A DNA stretch of 64,000 nt. It comes from Pseudomonadales bacterium (GTDB taxonomy: Bacteria > Pseudomonadota > Gammaproteobacteria > Pseudomonadales > Ketobacteraceae). The DNA is taken from contig JAGUVW010000022.1 of NCBI GenBank assembly GCA_020062665.1, positions 95,074-159,073 of the forward strand, given 5' to 3'. Below, piece by piece: positions 54,757 to 64,000 of this stretch (positions within the stretch are counted from its first letter, which is position 1; every line of letters begins with the position of its first letter). A program made the position numbers and the translations under genes. The notes below the pieces were generated by a model. The model worked only from the letters and a program-made list of their open reading frames with translations. It was not told the DNA's origin and made no database searches.

Positions 54757-55953
54757 ATGCTGTGGCGCGACGTATTCAATCTGGTGTGGCGTAGCGTTGT
54801 CAGCAGTCCGCTGCGCAGTGTGCTCACGGCATTGGGCATCGCTGTCGGCATCGCGGCGGTGGCCCTGCTCACCTCCATCGGCGAGGGCGTGCGTTCCTAC
54901 GTGATGACGAATTTCTCGCAGTTCGGCACCCGCATCATCGCCATCAATCCGGGCAAGACGGTCACCGGCGGCATGGGCGGCATGTTGCAGACCGATCGCC
55001 CACTGACCCTGGACGATGCCGCCGCCCTCACCCGCCTGCCTCACGTGGAGCATGTGGTGCCGGTGGTGCAAGGCGCCGGCACGGTGAAAGCAGGTGAACG
55101 CTCGCGCCGCAGCGACATCATCGGGGCCAACTACGCCATCAACGACGCCTGGCAATTCAAGCTGGCCATGGGCAGTTCGCTGCCACGGGATGAATCCGGC
55201 CGCAGTCGCAATTTCGCCGTGCTCGGCTTCAAACTGAAACAGGAATTATTCGGCAACCGCAACCCGCTGGGCCAGTTCATTCGCGTGGGTGGCATCCGTT
55301 TCCGCGTGGTGGGCGTGCTGGAGGAAAAAGGCCAGATGCTCGGCTTCGATCTGGATGACATCGTGTTCATTCCCGTGGACAAGGCGATGTCGCTGTTCAA
55401 TCGCGATGGGCTGATGGAAATCGATGTGGTGTTTGCCACCAGCACGACCTCGGCCGCGATGGCAGAGGCCGTGCGCAAGGAGCTGATCCTGCGCCATGGC
55501 AACGAGGATTTCACCGTGATCACCCAGGATGAAATGCTGAAAACCCTGGACAAGATCCTGACGGTGCTGACGGCGGCGGTGGGCGCGCTGGGCGCCATTT
55601 CGCTACTGGTGGGTGCGGTGGGGATTCTCACCATCATGACCACCACGGTGCGGGAACGGACGGCGGAAATCGGCCTGCTCACCGCACTGGGCACGACCCA
55701 GCGCCAGATTCTGCTGCTGTTTCTGTGGGAAGCCATTGCGCTGGCCATGGCCGGCGGGTTGGCGGGGATCGCGGTGATGGGCAGCCTGATTCTGCTCACC
55801 CAGTGGCTGGCACCGGATCTGCCGCTGACACTGAGCCCCTTCTATCTGGGTATTTCGCTGCTGCTGTCGGTGTTGATCGGCCTGCTGGCAGGGTTGGCGC
55901 CAGCCCGGGCCGCCGCACGCATGAACCCGATTGATGCACTGCGGGCGGAATAG
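54757..55953 (+). CDS. MacB/FtsX-type ABC permease 2
   Basis: A 398-residue permease of the same type: TM1 (VLTALGIAVGIAAVALLTSI), periplasmic core containing FGTRIIAINPGKTVTGGMGG, and C-terminal FtsX domain with GLLTALGTTQRQILLLFLWEAIALAMAGGLAG. Begins 1 nt after the first permease gene. A MEPG-like substrate loop cannot be assigned. Last gene of the operon. Confidence 0.93.
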   Translation: MLWRDVFNLVWRSVVSSPLRSVLTALGIAVGIAAVALLTSIGEGVRSYVMTNFSQFGTRIIAINPGKTVTGGMGGMLQTDRPLTLDDAAALTRLPHVEHVVPVVQGAGTVKAGERSRRSDIIGANYAINDAWQFKLAMGSSLPRDESGRSRNFAVLGFKLKQELFGNRNPLGQFIRVGGIRFRVVGVLEEKGQMLGFDLDDIVFIPVDKAMSLFNRDGLMEIDVVFATSTTSAAMAEAVRKELILRHGNEDFTVITQDEMLKTLDKILTVLTAAVGALGAISLLVGAVGILTIMTTTVRERTAEIGLLTALGTTQRQILLLFLWEAIALAMAGGLAGIAVMGSLILLTQWLAPDLPLTLSPFYLGISLLLSVLIGLLAGLAPARAAARMNPIDALRAE

Positions 55954-55977
55954 TGGCATGCGGATTGCCTTGGCTCC

Positions 55978-55993
55978 CTGAAGTGAACTTCAG
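55978..55993. repeat. Perfect 16-bp palindrome beside a ribosome binding site
   Basis: CTGAAGT-GA-ACTTCAG is a perfect inverted repeat ending inside the AGGAGA ribosome site of the NIT-like gene (ATG 56005). It may be an operator or an RNA hairpin that gates translation. It is too short to be sure. Confidence 0.4.
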
Positions 55994-56004
55994 GAGACAT
56001 CCTT

Positions 56005-56961
56005 ATGGGTCAGGTTGATCCCGGCCTGGAATCCGATCCCAGCACGATGAACGCACAAACAAATACACCCCTGGCGGTAAAACTGTATCAGGGCCATGCC
56101 CTTCGCATCGCGCAACTGGATCTTCTTGTCACCATTTTGGTACTCAGCCGCTTCATTCAGCGCCACCGTGGTGCAACATTGGCCATGCTGGGAGGCGACA
56201 AGAGCTTTCGCCAGCAGGTGGTGACGCTGCAACAGCAGATCGGCACTCAGCTGGAATTCCTCGAATGTCAGAATGTTACCGCCGGCCTCGCCATCGGCGA
56301 CAACGACTGGAAGCAGCTCACCCTGGGCTGGCTCACCATCATCAAGGACTGGGAAAACGACGCCATTCACCACAGTTTTGAATTCCATTCCCATCTGCTG
56401 GAACTGATCCTGCGGGTGGCGCGGCAACTGAGCGAATCCATCCTCTATCAGCCGCCGTTGCAGGACATGCCGGAAGCCCTGCGCAACCGGGTGGAAAAAA
56501 GTTTTCTGGAACCGCTGCGCAATCTGAACCAGACCTGCGTGATCGAACTGTACGAGCTGGTGGAATACCTGGCGCGGATTCGCGGCATGGGTACGCACAT
56601 GGCGGCGGTGGGTCACGCGGATAATGACTTCGATGCGCGGGTGGCGTTCTGGCTGCAGGAATTCCGCTACCGCAAGGATCGCTTCGACCAGAATCTGCAG
56701 GTACTGCCCAGTGCCTACCTGCCGTTTCTGCCTGCCTTGCGCGCGCTGCCCAACCTGAACATGAAGCTGAACTACTTCATCAACCTGCTGGGCCACGAGA
56801 TGACGGCACAGCGCTCCATCAAGATTCCCAGCCACAAGCTGTTCCTGATGGGCACCGAAATCATCGACGGCTATCTGAATGTGAAGGATCAGGCCAACAG
56901 TGTGATCCGGGAGCAGCTGTATCAGATGACGCAGGTGTGTCTGCAGCGGCTGGGCGAGTAA
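56005..56961 (+). CDS. Stand-alone NIT-like (nitrate/nitrite-sensing) protein
   Basis: A 318-residue soluble, all-helical protein. Two segments, LSRFIQRHRGATLAMLGGDKSF (Arg53/Arg55) and YLARIRGMGTHMAAVGHADNDF (Arg191/Arg193), each carry an RG-containing helix followed by a conserved turn. This is the two-half layout of the NIT domain (PF08376), in which paired arginines from both halves bind nitrate in NasR. No DNA-binding, GGDEF, kinase or HAMP output domain is attached, which is unusual for NIT proteins. ATG chosen by AGGAGA 7 nt upstream. Ends at the stem of a strong terminator. Ligand assignment is inference; other helical sensor folds are possible. Confidence 0.6.
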   Translation: MGQVDPGLESDPSTMNAQTNTPLAVKLYQGHALRIAQLDLLVTILVLSRFIQRHRGATLAMLGGDKSFRQQVVTLQQQIGTQLEFLECQNVTAGLAIGDNDWKQLTLGWLTIIKDWENDAIHHSFEFHSHLLELILRVARQLSESILYQPPLQDMPEALRNRVEKSFLEPLRNLNQTCVIELYELVEYLARIRGMGTHMAAVGHADNDFDARVAFWLQEFRYRKDRFDQNLQVLPSAYLPFLPALRALPNLNMKLNYFINLLGHEMTAQRSIKIPSHKLFLMGTEIIDGYLNVKDQANSVIREQLYQMTQVCLQRLGE

Positions 56962-56976
56962 CCAGCCGCTTTTTTT
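56945..56976 (+). terminator. Rho-independent terminator of the NIT-like gene
   Basis: AGCGGCTGG (56945-56953) pairs perfectly with CCAGCCGCT (56962-56970), loop 8 nt containing the stop codon, followed by TTTTTT. It may also terminate the convergent dehydrogenase transcript. Confidence 0.9.
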
Positions 56977-58099
56977 AGCGCGGGATAGCAGTCAGGCGTA
57001 ACAACTCGCCGTCGGACTGATCCGTTAGCAGGTAGACGGCGCCATCCGGCCCCTGCCGCACATCGCGGATGCGCTGACCGATCTCGATGCGTTCTTCGTG
57101 CGTGACTTTTTCGCCCTCCAGCTCCAGCCGCACCAGCAGGCCGAATTTCAGTGATCCCACCAGCAGGTTGTTTTTCCACGCGGGAAATTGCGCGCCGGTG
57201 TAGAACGTCATGCCGCTGGGCGCGATCGACGGCGCCCAGAAGTGCAGCGGCTGCTCCAAGCCTGCTTTTGTCGTGGCGCCAATGCGGCCACCGCCATATT
57301 CCTCGCCGTAGGTAATCTCGGGCCAGCCGTAATTTTTGCCGGGGCGAGTCACGTTGATTTCGTCGCCGCCCTGGGGGCCGTGCTCGTGCGTCCAGAGCAG
57401 CCCGGTTTGTGGATGCAGCGTCGCGCCCTGGATATTGCGATGGCCGTACGACCAGATCTCGGGCAATGCAGAGGTCTGGCCGACAAACGGGTTGTCGGCC
57501 GGCACACTGCCATCGGGTTTGATGCGAATCATCTTGCCGTGATGGGTGTCGAGGGTCTGGGCGTCGTGACGGCGCTGGCCGCGGTCACCCAGTGTGAGGA
57601 ACAGATCGCCCTGCGGCGTGAATACCAGGCGTCCGCCGAAATGCTGGCGACTGCTGAATTTGGGTTGCTGGCGGAAGATCACCTGCAGATCGGTGAGCGC
57701 GGTGTCACCCAGGGTTGCGCGGGCCACGGCTGTGCTGCTGCCATTTTTCGCCGGCTCATTGAAGCTGAAATAGATCCAGCGGTTGGTGGCAAATGCCGGA
57801 TCCAGAATCACATCGAACAGACCGCCCTGACCTTCCACCAGAATGTCCGGCAGACCATCCAGGGGTGCGCTTTTCTTGCCGTCGGCGCTGATATAACGGA
57901 TACGGCCGGCCCGTTCCGTCACCAACATCCGGCCATCGGGCAGGAACGCCATGCCCCAGGGATGTTTCAGGCCGTCGGTCACCGGGGTCACTGCAATCCT
58001 GGCTTTTTCGGAATCGAGGGTGCGGGCAGGGGTTTGGGTGATGAACAGTGCCAACACCAAACCACCCAGCAGAGTCGTGATTGCGGCCGCTTTGCGCAT
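56975..58099 (-). CDS. PQQ-dependent aldose sugar dehydrogenase-like protein
   Basis: A 374-residue secreted beta-propeller of the glucose/sorbosone dehydrogenase family (PF07995, YliI/Asd-like). Signal peptide (AAAITTLLGGLVLALFI) then blades: HPWGMAFLPDGRMLVTERAGRI, GGLFDVILDPAFATNRWIYFSF, FGGRLVFTPQGDLFLTLGDRGQR (family catalytic-His segment), and GLLWTHEHGPQGGDEINVTRPGKNYGWPEITYGEEYGG. It oxidises periplasmic aldose sugars using bound PQQ and feeds electrons to the respiratory chain. The longer frame upstream is dropped because the signal peptide starts at 58099. Confidence 0.92.
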   Translation of the reverse strand: MRKAAAITTLLGGLVLALFITQTPARTLDSEKARIAVTPVTDGLKHPWGMAFLPDGRMLVTERAGRIRYISADGKKSAPLDGLPDILVEGQGGLFDVILDPAFATNRWIYFSFNEPAKNGSSTAVARATLGDTALTDLQVIFRQQPKFSSRQHFGGRLVFTPQGDLFLTLGDRGQRRHDAQTLDTHHGKMIRIKPDGSVPADNPFVGQTSALPEIWSYGHRNIQGATLHPQTGLLWTHEHGPQGGDEINVTRPGKNYGWPEITYGEEYGGGRIGATTKAGLEQPLHFWAPSIAPSGMTFYTGAQFPAWKNNLLVGSLKFGLLVRLELEGEKVTHEERIEIGQRIRDVRQGPDGAVYLLTDQSDGELLRLTAIPR

Positions 58100-58196
58100 G
58101 TAGGGCTCCGGGCTTGTCGTTGCGGTAGACAGGTTTGACCCACTATAGCTGGAATCTATCCGCCGGCGCGTCGAATACGTCCTAAACAACCCGCAC

Positions 58197-58221
58197 TTTT
58201 ACAACATTTTTACGCCGCCCG
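58197..58221 (+). promoter_or_regulatory. KdpE-like operator upstream of kdpF
   Basis: TTTTAC at 58197-58202 recurs as TTTTTAC at 58207-58213, 11 bp apart, followed by GCCGCCCG. A T-rich TTTTTAC word followed by a C-rich CCGCCCG end is also how the E. coli KdpE site upstream of kdpFABC reads (from memory). Lies 77 bp before kdpF. Implies induction under potassium limitation through KdpD-KdpE. Confidence 0.5.
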
Positions 58222-58297
58222 TTGACCAATGTCTGGAGCCTTTACGCTTGCTGGGAATACGCTGATCCCATCTTCCCACCCTGAACGGAGGTGTTGA

Positions 58298-58384
58298 ATG
58301 GACTGGCTGTTATTGCTGATCGTGATCGCACTGGCGATCTATCTGGGTATGGCCATGCTCGCGCCTGACAAATTCCAGGGGTGA
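58298..58384 (+). CDS. kdpF: KdpF, small potassium-transporting ATPase subunit
   Basis: A 28-residue single-TM peptide, MDWLLLLIVIALAIYLGMAM and a short tail APDKFQG, with GGAGG about 6 nt before the ATG and 7 nt before kdpA. KdpF stabilises the KdpABC complex and is 29 residues in E. coli. Too short for routine gene calling; identified from its place and hydrophobic sequence. Coordinates may be off by one base. Confidence 0.85.
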   Translation: MDWLLLLIVIALAIYLGMAMLAPDKFQG

Positions 58385-58391
58385 ATCCGTC

Positions 58392-60127
58392 ATGTTCGAA
58401 ATCATCCTGATCGTGACAACCGCCCTGCTGCTGGCCTGGCCCTTGGGTCGCTATATGGCGGCTGTCTTTTCCGGCGCACCGCATGTCAGCGACAGGTTGT
58501 TCCTGCCGCTGGAAAATCTCCTCTACCGCTTGCTGGGAATTGCTCCCACCCAGGGCATGGACTGGAAGCGCTATGGGGCAGCTTTCCTGTTCAGCAATCT
58601 GGTGCTGGGGCTGCTGGTGTTCGGACTGTTGCTGCTGCAGCACCGGTTGCCACTGAATCCGGATGGCATCGGGCCGCTGTCCTGGGATCTGGCGCTGCAC
58701 ACGGCGATATCCTTCCTCACCAATACCAACCAGCAGCATTATTCCGGTCAGGCGCAGCTCAGTTATCTGTCACAAAGCGTGGTGATCGTCACGCTGCAGT
58801 TCGTGACGCCGGCCATGGCGCTGGCCATTTGTGTGGCGGTGCTGCGGGGCATGATGGGTGGTCGCCAGGTCGATGGCGCAGCGGACAACAGCGAACGCGA
58901 CCTGGGCAACTATTACGTGGATGTGGTGCGCAGCGTGGTGCGCCTGCTGATGCCACTGGCGGCGTTCATGGCGCTGCTGCTGACCAGTCAGGGGGTTCCC
59001 AGTACCTACCAGGGGGCCGCCAATGTCGCGCTGGTGGATGCCAGCGTCGAAACGCAGGAACAAACCATTCCCCTGGGCCCGGTGGCTGCCATGGTGGCCA
59101 TCAAACAGCTGGGCACCAACGGCGGCGGTTGGTATGGGCCCAACAGCGCCAATCCGCTGGAAAATCCCACCCCGCTGAGCAATGCCATCGAAACCATTGC
59201 CATCGTGCTGCTGCCCATGGCCACCGTGTTCATGGCGGGTTATATGCTGCAGCGACGCGGCTTTGCCCTGATGTCACTGGCGGCGATGGGGCTGCTCAGC
59301 GCACTGTGTATCGGCGCCAGCGTATACAGCGAACGCCTGCCCAATGGGGCCTTCGCAGAACTGGCAACTGCGGGTGCCAACATGGAAGGCAAGGAGGTGC
59401 GGTTCGGCCCGGATCTCTCGGCCCTGTGGGCGACCTTCACCACCCAGACGTCGAACGGCTCGGTAAATGCCATGCACGACTCGCTCAATCCGGTCGCCGG
59501 GCTGGTGACCCGCGTCGGCATGCTGGTGAACGCCATCTGGGGCGGCGTCGGCTGTGGCTTCGTCAACTTTCTGGTGTATGTGTGGATCACGGTTTTTCTG
59601 GCGGGATTGATGATCGGCCGCACGCCGGAAATTTTCGGCCGAAAGATCGAAACCCGGGAAATCACCCTGCTGGGAGCGCTGATCGTGTTGCCCACCCTGT
59701 GCATTCTGGTGTTTACCGCAATCACGCTGGCGGTTCCGGCGATTACCGGCCATTCCAATCCGGGTTTTCATGGCATCTCACAAGTGTTTTACGAATACAC
59801 CTCTGCCTTCGCCAACAATGGCTCAGGATTCGAAGGACTGGGGGACAACACGCCCTGGTGGAACCTGAGCTGCGTGGTGGTGTTGCTGCTGGGGCGCTAC
59901 CTGCCGCTGGTGCTGCCGCTGATGATCGCCGGTTCCCTGGCGCGCAAGCGGGTGGCACCGGTCACCAGCGGCAGTCTACGCCTGGATACGCCGACGTTCT
60001 GTTTGACGCTGGTGAGCGTAATCCTGATTCTGAATTTTCTGTCGTTCATGCCCGCCACGGTGCTGGGCCCGATCGGCGAGGCGCTGGCACTGGCGCAGCC
60101 GACCACGATCGTTACGGAGGTGCTGCC

Positions 60128-60131
<4 letters not shown>
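58392..60131 (+). CDS. kdpA: Potassium-transporting ATPase subunit A
   Basis: A 579-residue membrane protein, standard for KdpA. The four selectivity-filter-type loops are present, including FLTNTNQQHYSGQ, GTNGGGWYGPNSANPLENPTPLSN, TQTSNGSVNAMHDSLNPVAG, and TSAFANNGSGFEGLG. It forms the K+ pathway of the high-affinity KdpFABC pump. Its stop overlaps the kdpB start by 4 nt (ATGA). Confidence 0.97.
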
Positions 60132-62191
<2,060 letters not shown>

Positions 62192-62203
62192 GAGAATCCC
62201 GCT

Positions 62204-62818
62204 ATGCATGCTGTCGATTTCGAGAAAACGTCGCTTGCCGGCGCGCTGACAACCGCGCTGCGCTTCAGCCTGTTGATGCTGCTGGTATGTGGCCTGTTCT
62301 ATTCCACCAGCGTCACCCTGCTGGGCGGCCTGCTGTTTCCGGCCCGGGCCAGCGGCAGCCTGATCCAACGGGACGGCCAGGTCATTGGCTCCGTTCTGGT
62401 GGCGCAGCCGTTCAACAGTGCCCGCTACTTCCACAGCCGGCCTTCGGCGGTGAACCACGATCCCACGGCCACCGGCGGCAGCAACCTGGCACCGTCAAAC
62501 CCGGCGCTGCGGGAACGGGTGGCGGCCGACAGCGCGCGCATTCAGAACCTGGAGGGGGTGTCAGCCCATGCCATTCCGGTTGATCTGCTGGCAGCCTCCG
62601 GCAGCGGCATCGATCCCCACATCAGCCCTGCCGCCGCCGCCCTGCAGGCAGCGCGGGTGGCGCGGGCGCGCAACCTGGACAGCGAGAAGGTTCATCAACT
62701 GATCGCACTTCACACTGAAACGCCCCAATGGGGCCTGTTCGGCCAGCCCAGAGTCAACGTGCTACGGTTGAATCTGGCGCTGGATGCCGGCGCTGAAACG
62801 GACACCCGCCATGACTGA
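62204..62818 (+). CDS. kdpC: Potassium-transporting ATPase subunit C
   Basis: A 204-residue single-TM subunit (LMLLVCGLFYSTSVTLLGGLLFP near the N-terminus). Family landmarks GSVLVAQPFNSARYFHSRPSA and PVDLLAASGSGIDPHISPAAA are present, followed by the INQ-like C-terminal region LIALHTE. Stabilises nucleotide binding by KdpB. AGGAG upstream of ATG 62204; its stop overlaps the kdpD start by 8 nt. Confidence 0.96.
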   Translation: MHAVDFEKTSLAGALTTALRFSLLMLLVCGLFYSTSVTLLGGLLFPARASGSLIQRDGQVIGSVLVAQPFNSARYFHSRPSAVNHDPTATGGSNLAPSNPALRERVAADSARIQNLEGVSAHAIPVDLLAASGSGIDPHISPAAAALQAARVARARNLDSEKVHQLIALHTETPQWGLFGQPRVNVLRLNLALDAGAETDTRHD

Positions 62819-64000
62819 TCCCCGCCAACAGCAAGCCGACGCCCTGCTGCAGACCATCCAGCAGCGCGAGGGCGGCCGGCTCAAGATATTTCTGGGTGCC
62901 GCACCCGGCGTGGGCAAGACCTACGCCATGCTCAGCGCCGCCCACGAACAGGCCCAACAGGGTGTGCAGATACTGGCGGGCCTGGTGGAAACCCATGGCC
63001 GCAAAGACACCGAAGCCCTGCTGGAAGGTCTGCAACAACTGCCCCGCCAGACCTTGATTCACGGCAACCATGGCCTCAGTGAATTCGACCTGGATACCGC
63101 CCTGCTGCTGCACCCGCAACTGATTCTGGTGGATGAACTTGCCCACACCAATGCGCCCGGCAGCCGGCACAAGCGTCGCTACCAGGACATCGAGGAACTG
63201 CTGGAAGCCGGTATCGATGTCTACACCACCCTCAACATCCAGCACCTGGCCAGCCTCAACGATCTGGTGCTGCAGATCACCGGAGTGCGGGTGCGGGAAA
63301 CCGTGCCCGACCGGTTCATCGACCAGGCCCACGAGATCGTCTTCATCGACCTGCCACCCGACAACCTGATCGAGCGCCTGCGGCAGGGCAAGGTGTATCT
63401 GCCGGAATATGCGCGCACCGCCTTGGACAGCTTCTTTTCCCGCACCAACCTCACCGCGCTGCGGGAAGTGGCGATGCGCGAAGTGATGGAACGGGTGGAC
63501 TCGCAACTGCAGACCGAACTGCACGCCAGAGCCCAGCCCACCGACTACCGGATTCAGGAAAAGCTGCTGGTACTGATTTCCCATCGCAGCGACCACCAAT
63601 ATCTGGTACGGGCCGGCCGCCAGATCGCCGACAAGGGCCACATCCCCTGGAGCGTGGTGTGGGTGGACACTGGCCAGCACCCGGATCAACCCAGCCAGGC
63701 GCAATTGCAGGCAACCCTGGCCCTGGCGCGGGACCTGGGAGCGCAGACCGAAACCCTGCGTGGACTGAGCACCATGAGCACCATCCTGCCCTATCTGGCG
63801 GAGCACCGGATCAACCAGGTGCTGCTGGGCGCCGGCACCCGCCGCCTGCGCTGGCCCTGGCGCAAGCGCCTGTACCAGCAGCTGGTGGAAGCCGGCCTGC
63901 CTTTGGAAGTCAGCGTGTATCCCGCACCGGCCACGGCTCGGCCCTTACGGCAGGAACATTCAGCCGGCGACCAGCCCCTGGGTGATACCCGCGGGTACCT
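62811..64000 (+). CDS. kdpD: Sensor histidine kinase KdpD, N-terminal part, runs off the window
   Basis: About 396 codons are visible, starting MTDPRQQQADALLQ and still open at 64000. The N-terminal KdpD domain carries Walker A GAAPGVGKTYAM (~28-40), Walker B LILVDELAHTNAPGSRHKRRYQD, and VYTTLNIQHLASLNDLV. A universal stress protein-like domain follows (LLVLISHRSDHQYLVRAGRQI). The four-helix membrane part and kinase domains lie beyond the window. It senses low K+ and phosphorylates KdpE. Overlaps kdpC by 8 nt, so it belongs to the kdpFABCD transcript. Confidence 0.95.
   Translation, partial: MTDPRQQQADALLQTIQQREGGRLKIFLGAAPGVGKTYAMLSAAHEQAQQGVQILAGLVETHGRKDTEALLEGLQQLPRQTLIHGNHGLSEFDLDTALLLHPQLILVDELAHTNAPGSRHKRRYQDIEELLEAGIDVYTTLNIQHLASLNDLVLQITGVRVRETVPDRFIDQAHEIVFIDLPPDNLIERLRQGKVYLPEYARTALDSFFSRTNLTALREVAMREVMERVDSQLQTELHARAQPTDYRIQEKLLVLISHRSDHQYLVRAGRQIADKGHIPWSVVWVDTGQHPDQPSQAQLQATLALARDLGAQTETLRGLSTMSTILPYLAEHRINQVLLGAGTRRLRWPWRKRLYQQLVEAGLPLEVSVYPAPATARPLRQEHSAGDQPLGDTRGY

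Noticed and set aside
58829..60127. In-frame extension of kdpB back through kdpA
   Set aside because: It is an open frame by chance; its translation is Arg/Gly/Gln-rich and unlike any P-type ATPase, while kdpA in the other frame is complete.

Overview
The window is a piece of a high-GC gammaproteobacterial chromosome, most likely a facultatively anaerobic, nitrate-respiring organism related to pseudomonads or other Pseudomonadales/Oceanospirillales-type bacteria. This is inferred from the narXL divergent from narK1-narK2-narGHJI arrangement (the Pseudomonas aeruginosa order), the imuA-imuB-dnaE2 mutagenesis cassette, a fadBA-type operon and a kdpFABCD operon. No rRNA, tRNA, CRISPR array, transposase or phage gene was recognised. 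The species cannot be named from sequence reading alone.

Layout. 1-5.2 kb: damage-induced mutasome imuA (cut by the window edge), imuB, dnaE2. 5.3-7.7 kb: a soluble chemoreceptor with four tandem PAS repeats. 7.7-8.1 kb: an array of about five diverged ~35-45 bp repeats in both orientations. 8.1-8.6 kb: a small conserved unknown on the minus strand. 9.0-11.6 kb: a compact AT-rich accessory island holding an Abi_C-like protein, an unknown protein, an AAC(3)-I-type aminoglycoside acetyltransferase and a protein with TraB/EreA-like motifs. One intergenic long hairpin there resembles an integron attC site. 11.6-15.8 kb: a cupin protein and a 1214-residue beta-helix/two-TM membrane protein of an uncharacterised family.

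15.8-22.8 kb: RlpA-like lipoprotein, aquaporin Z, secreted esterase-like/phytase-family protein, two small unknowns, a Lon-type protease (AsrA-like) and a beta-carbonic anhydrase. 22.8-26.4 kb: a signalling group on the minus strand (PAS histidine kinase, single-domain response regulator, REC-GGDEF-EAL). 26.6-38.9 kb: the nitrate respiration locus. A NarXL two-component system on the plus strand diverges from narK1K2GHJI on the minus strand. An FNR/ANR-like box sits about 41 bp upstream of a plausible start point for the narK1 operon.

38.9-51.6 kb: CBS-domain protein, HSDL2-like SDR, a decayed SDR pseudogene with an internal deletion, acylphosphatase, AmrS-type radical SAM enzyme, a zinc-finger/membrane/TPR protein, the fatty-acid beta-oxidation pair fadA-fadB, a 74-residue membrane protein, a lipoprotein, and a 7TM-DISM diguanylate cyclase. 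51.7-56 kb: a MacAB-like export system with separate ATPase and two permeases. 56-58.1 kb: a stand-alone NIT-like (nitrate/nitrite-sensing) protein and a PQQ-type sugar dehydrogenase. 58.2-64 kb: kdpFABC plus the start of kdpD, preceded by a KdpE-like T-rich operator.

The nitrate regulon (NarX, NarL, two transporters, the membrane nitrate reductase and the possible extra nitrate sensor) is the main physiological theme. The 9-16 kb accessory segment is the best place to look for undescribed functions.
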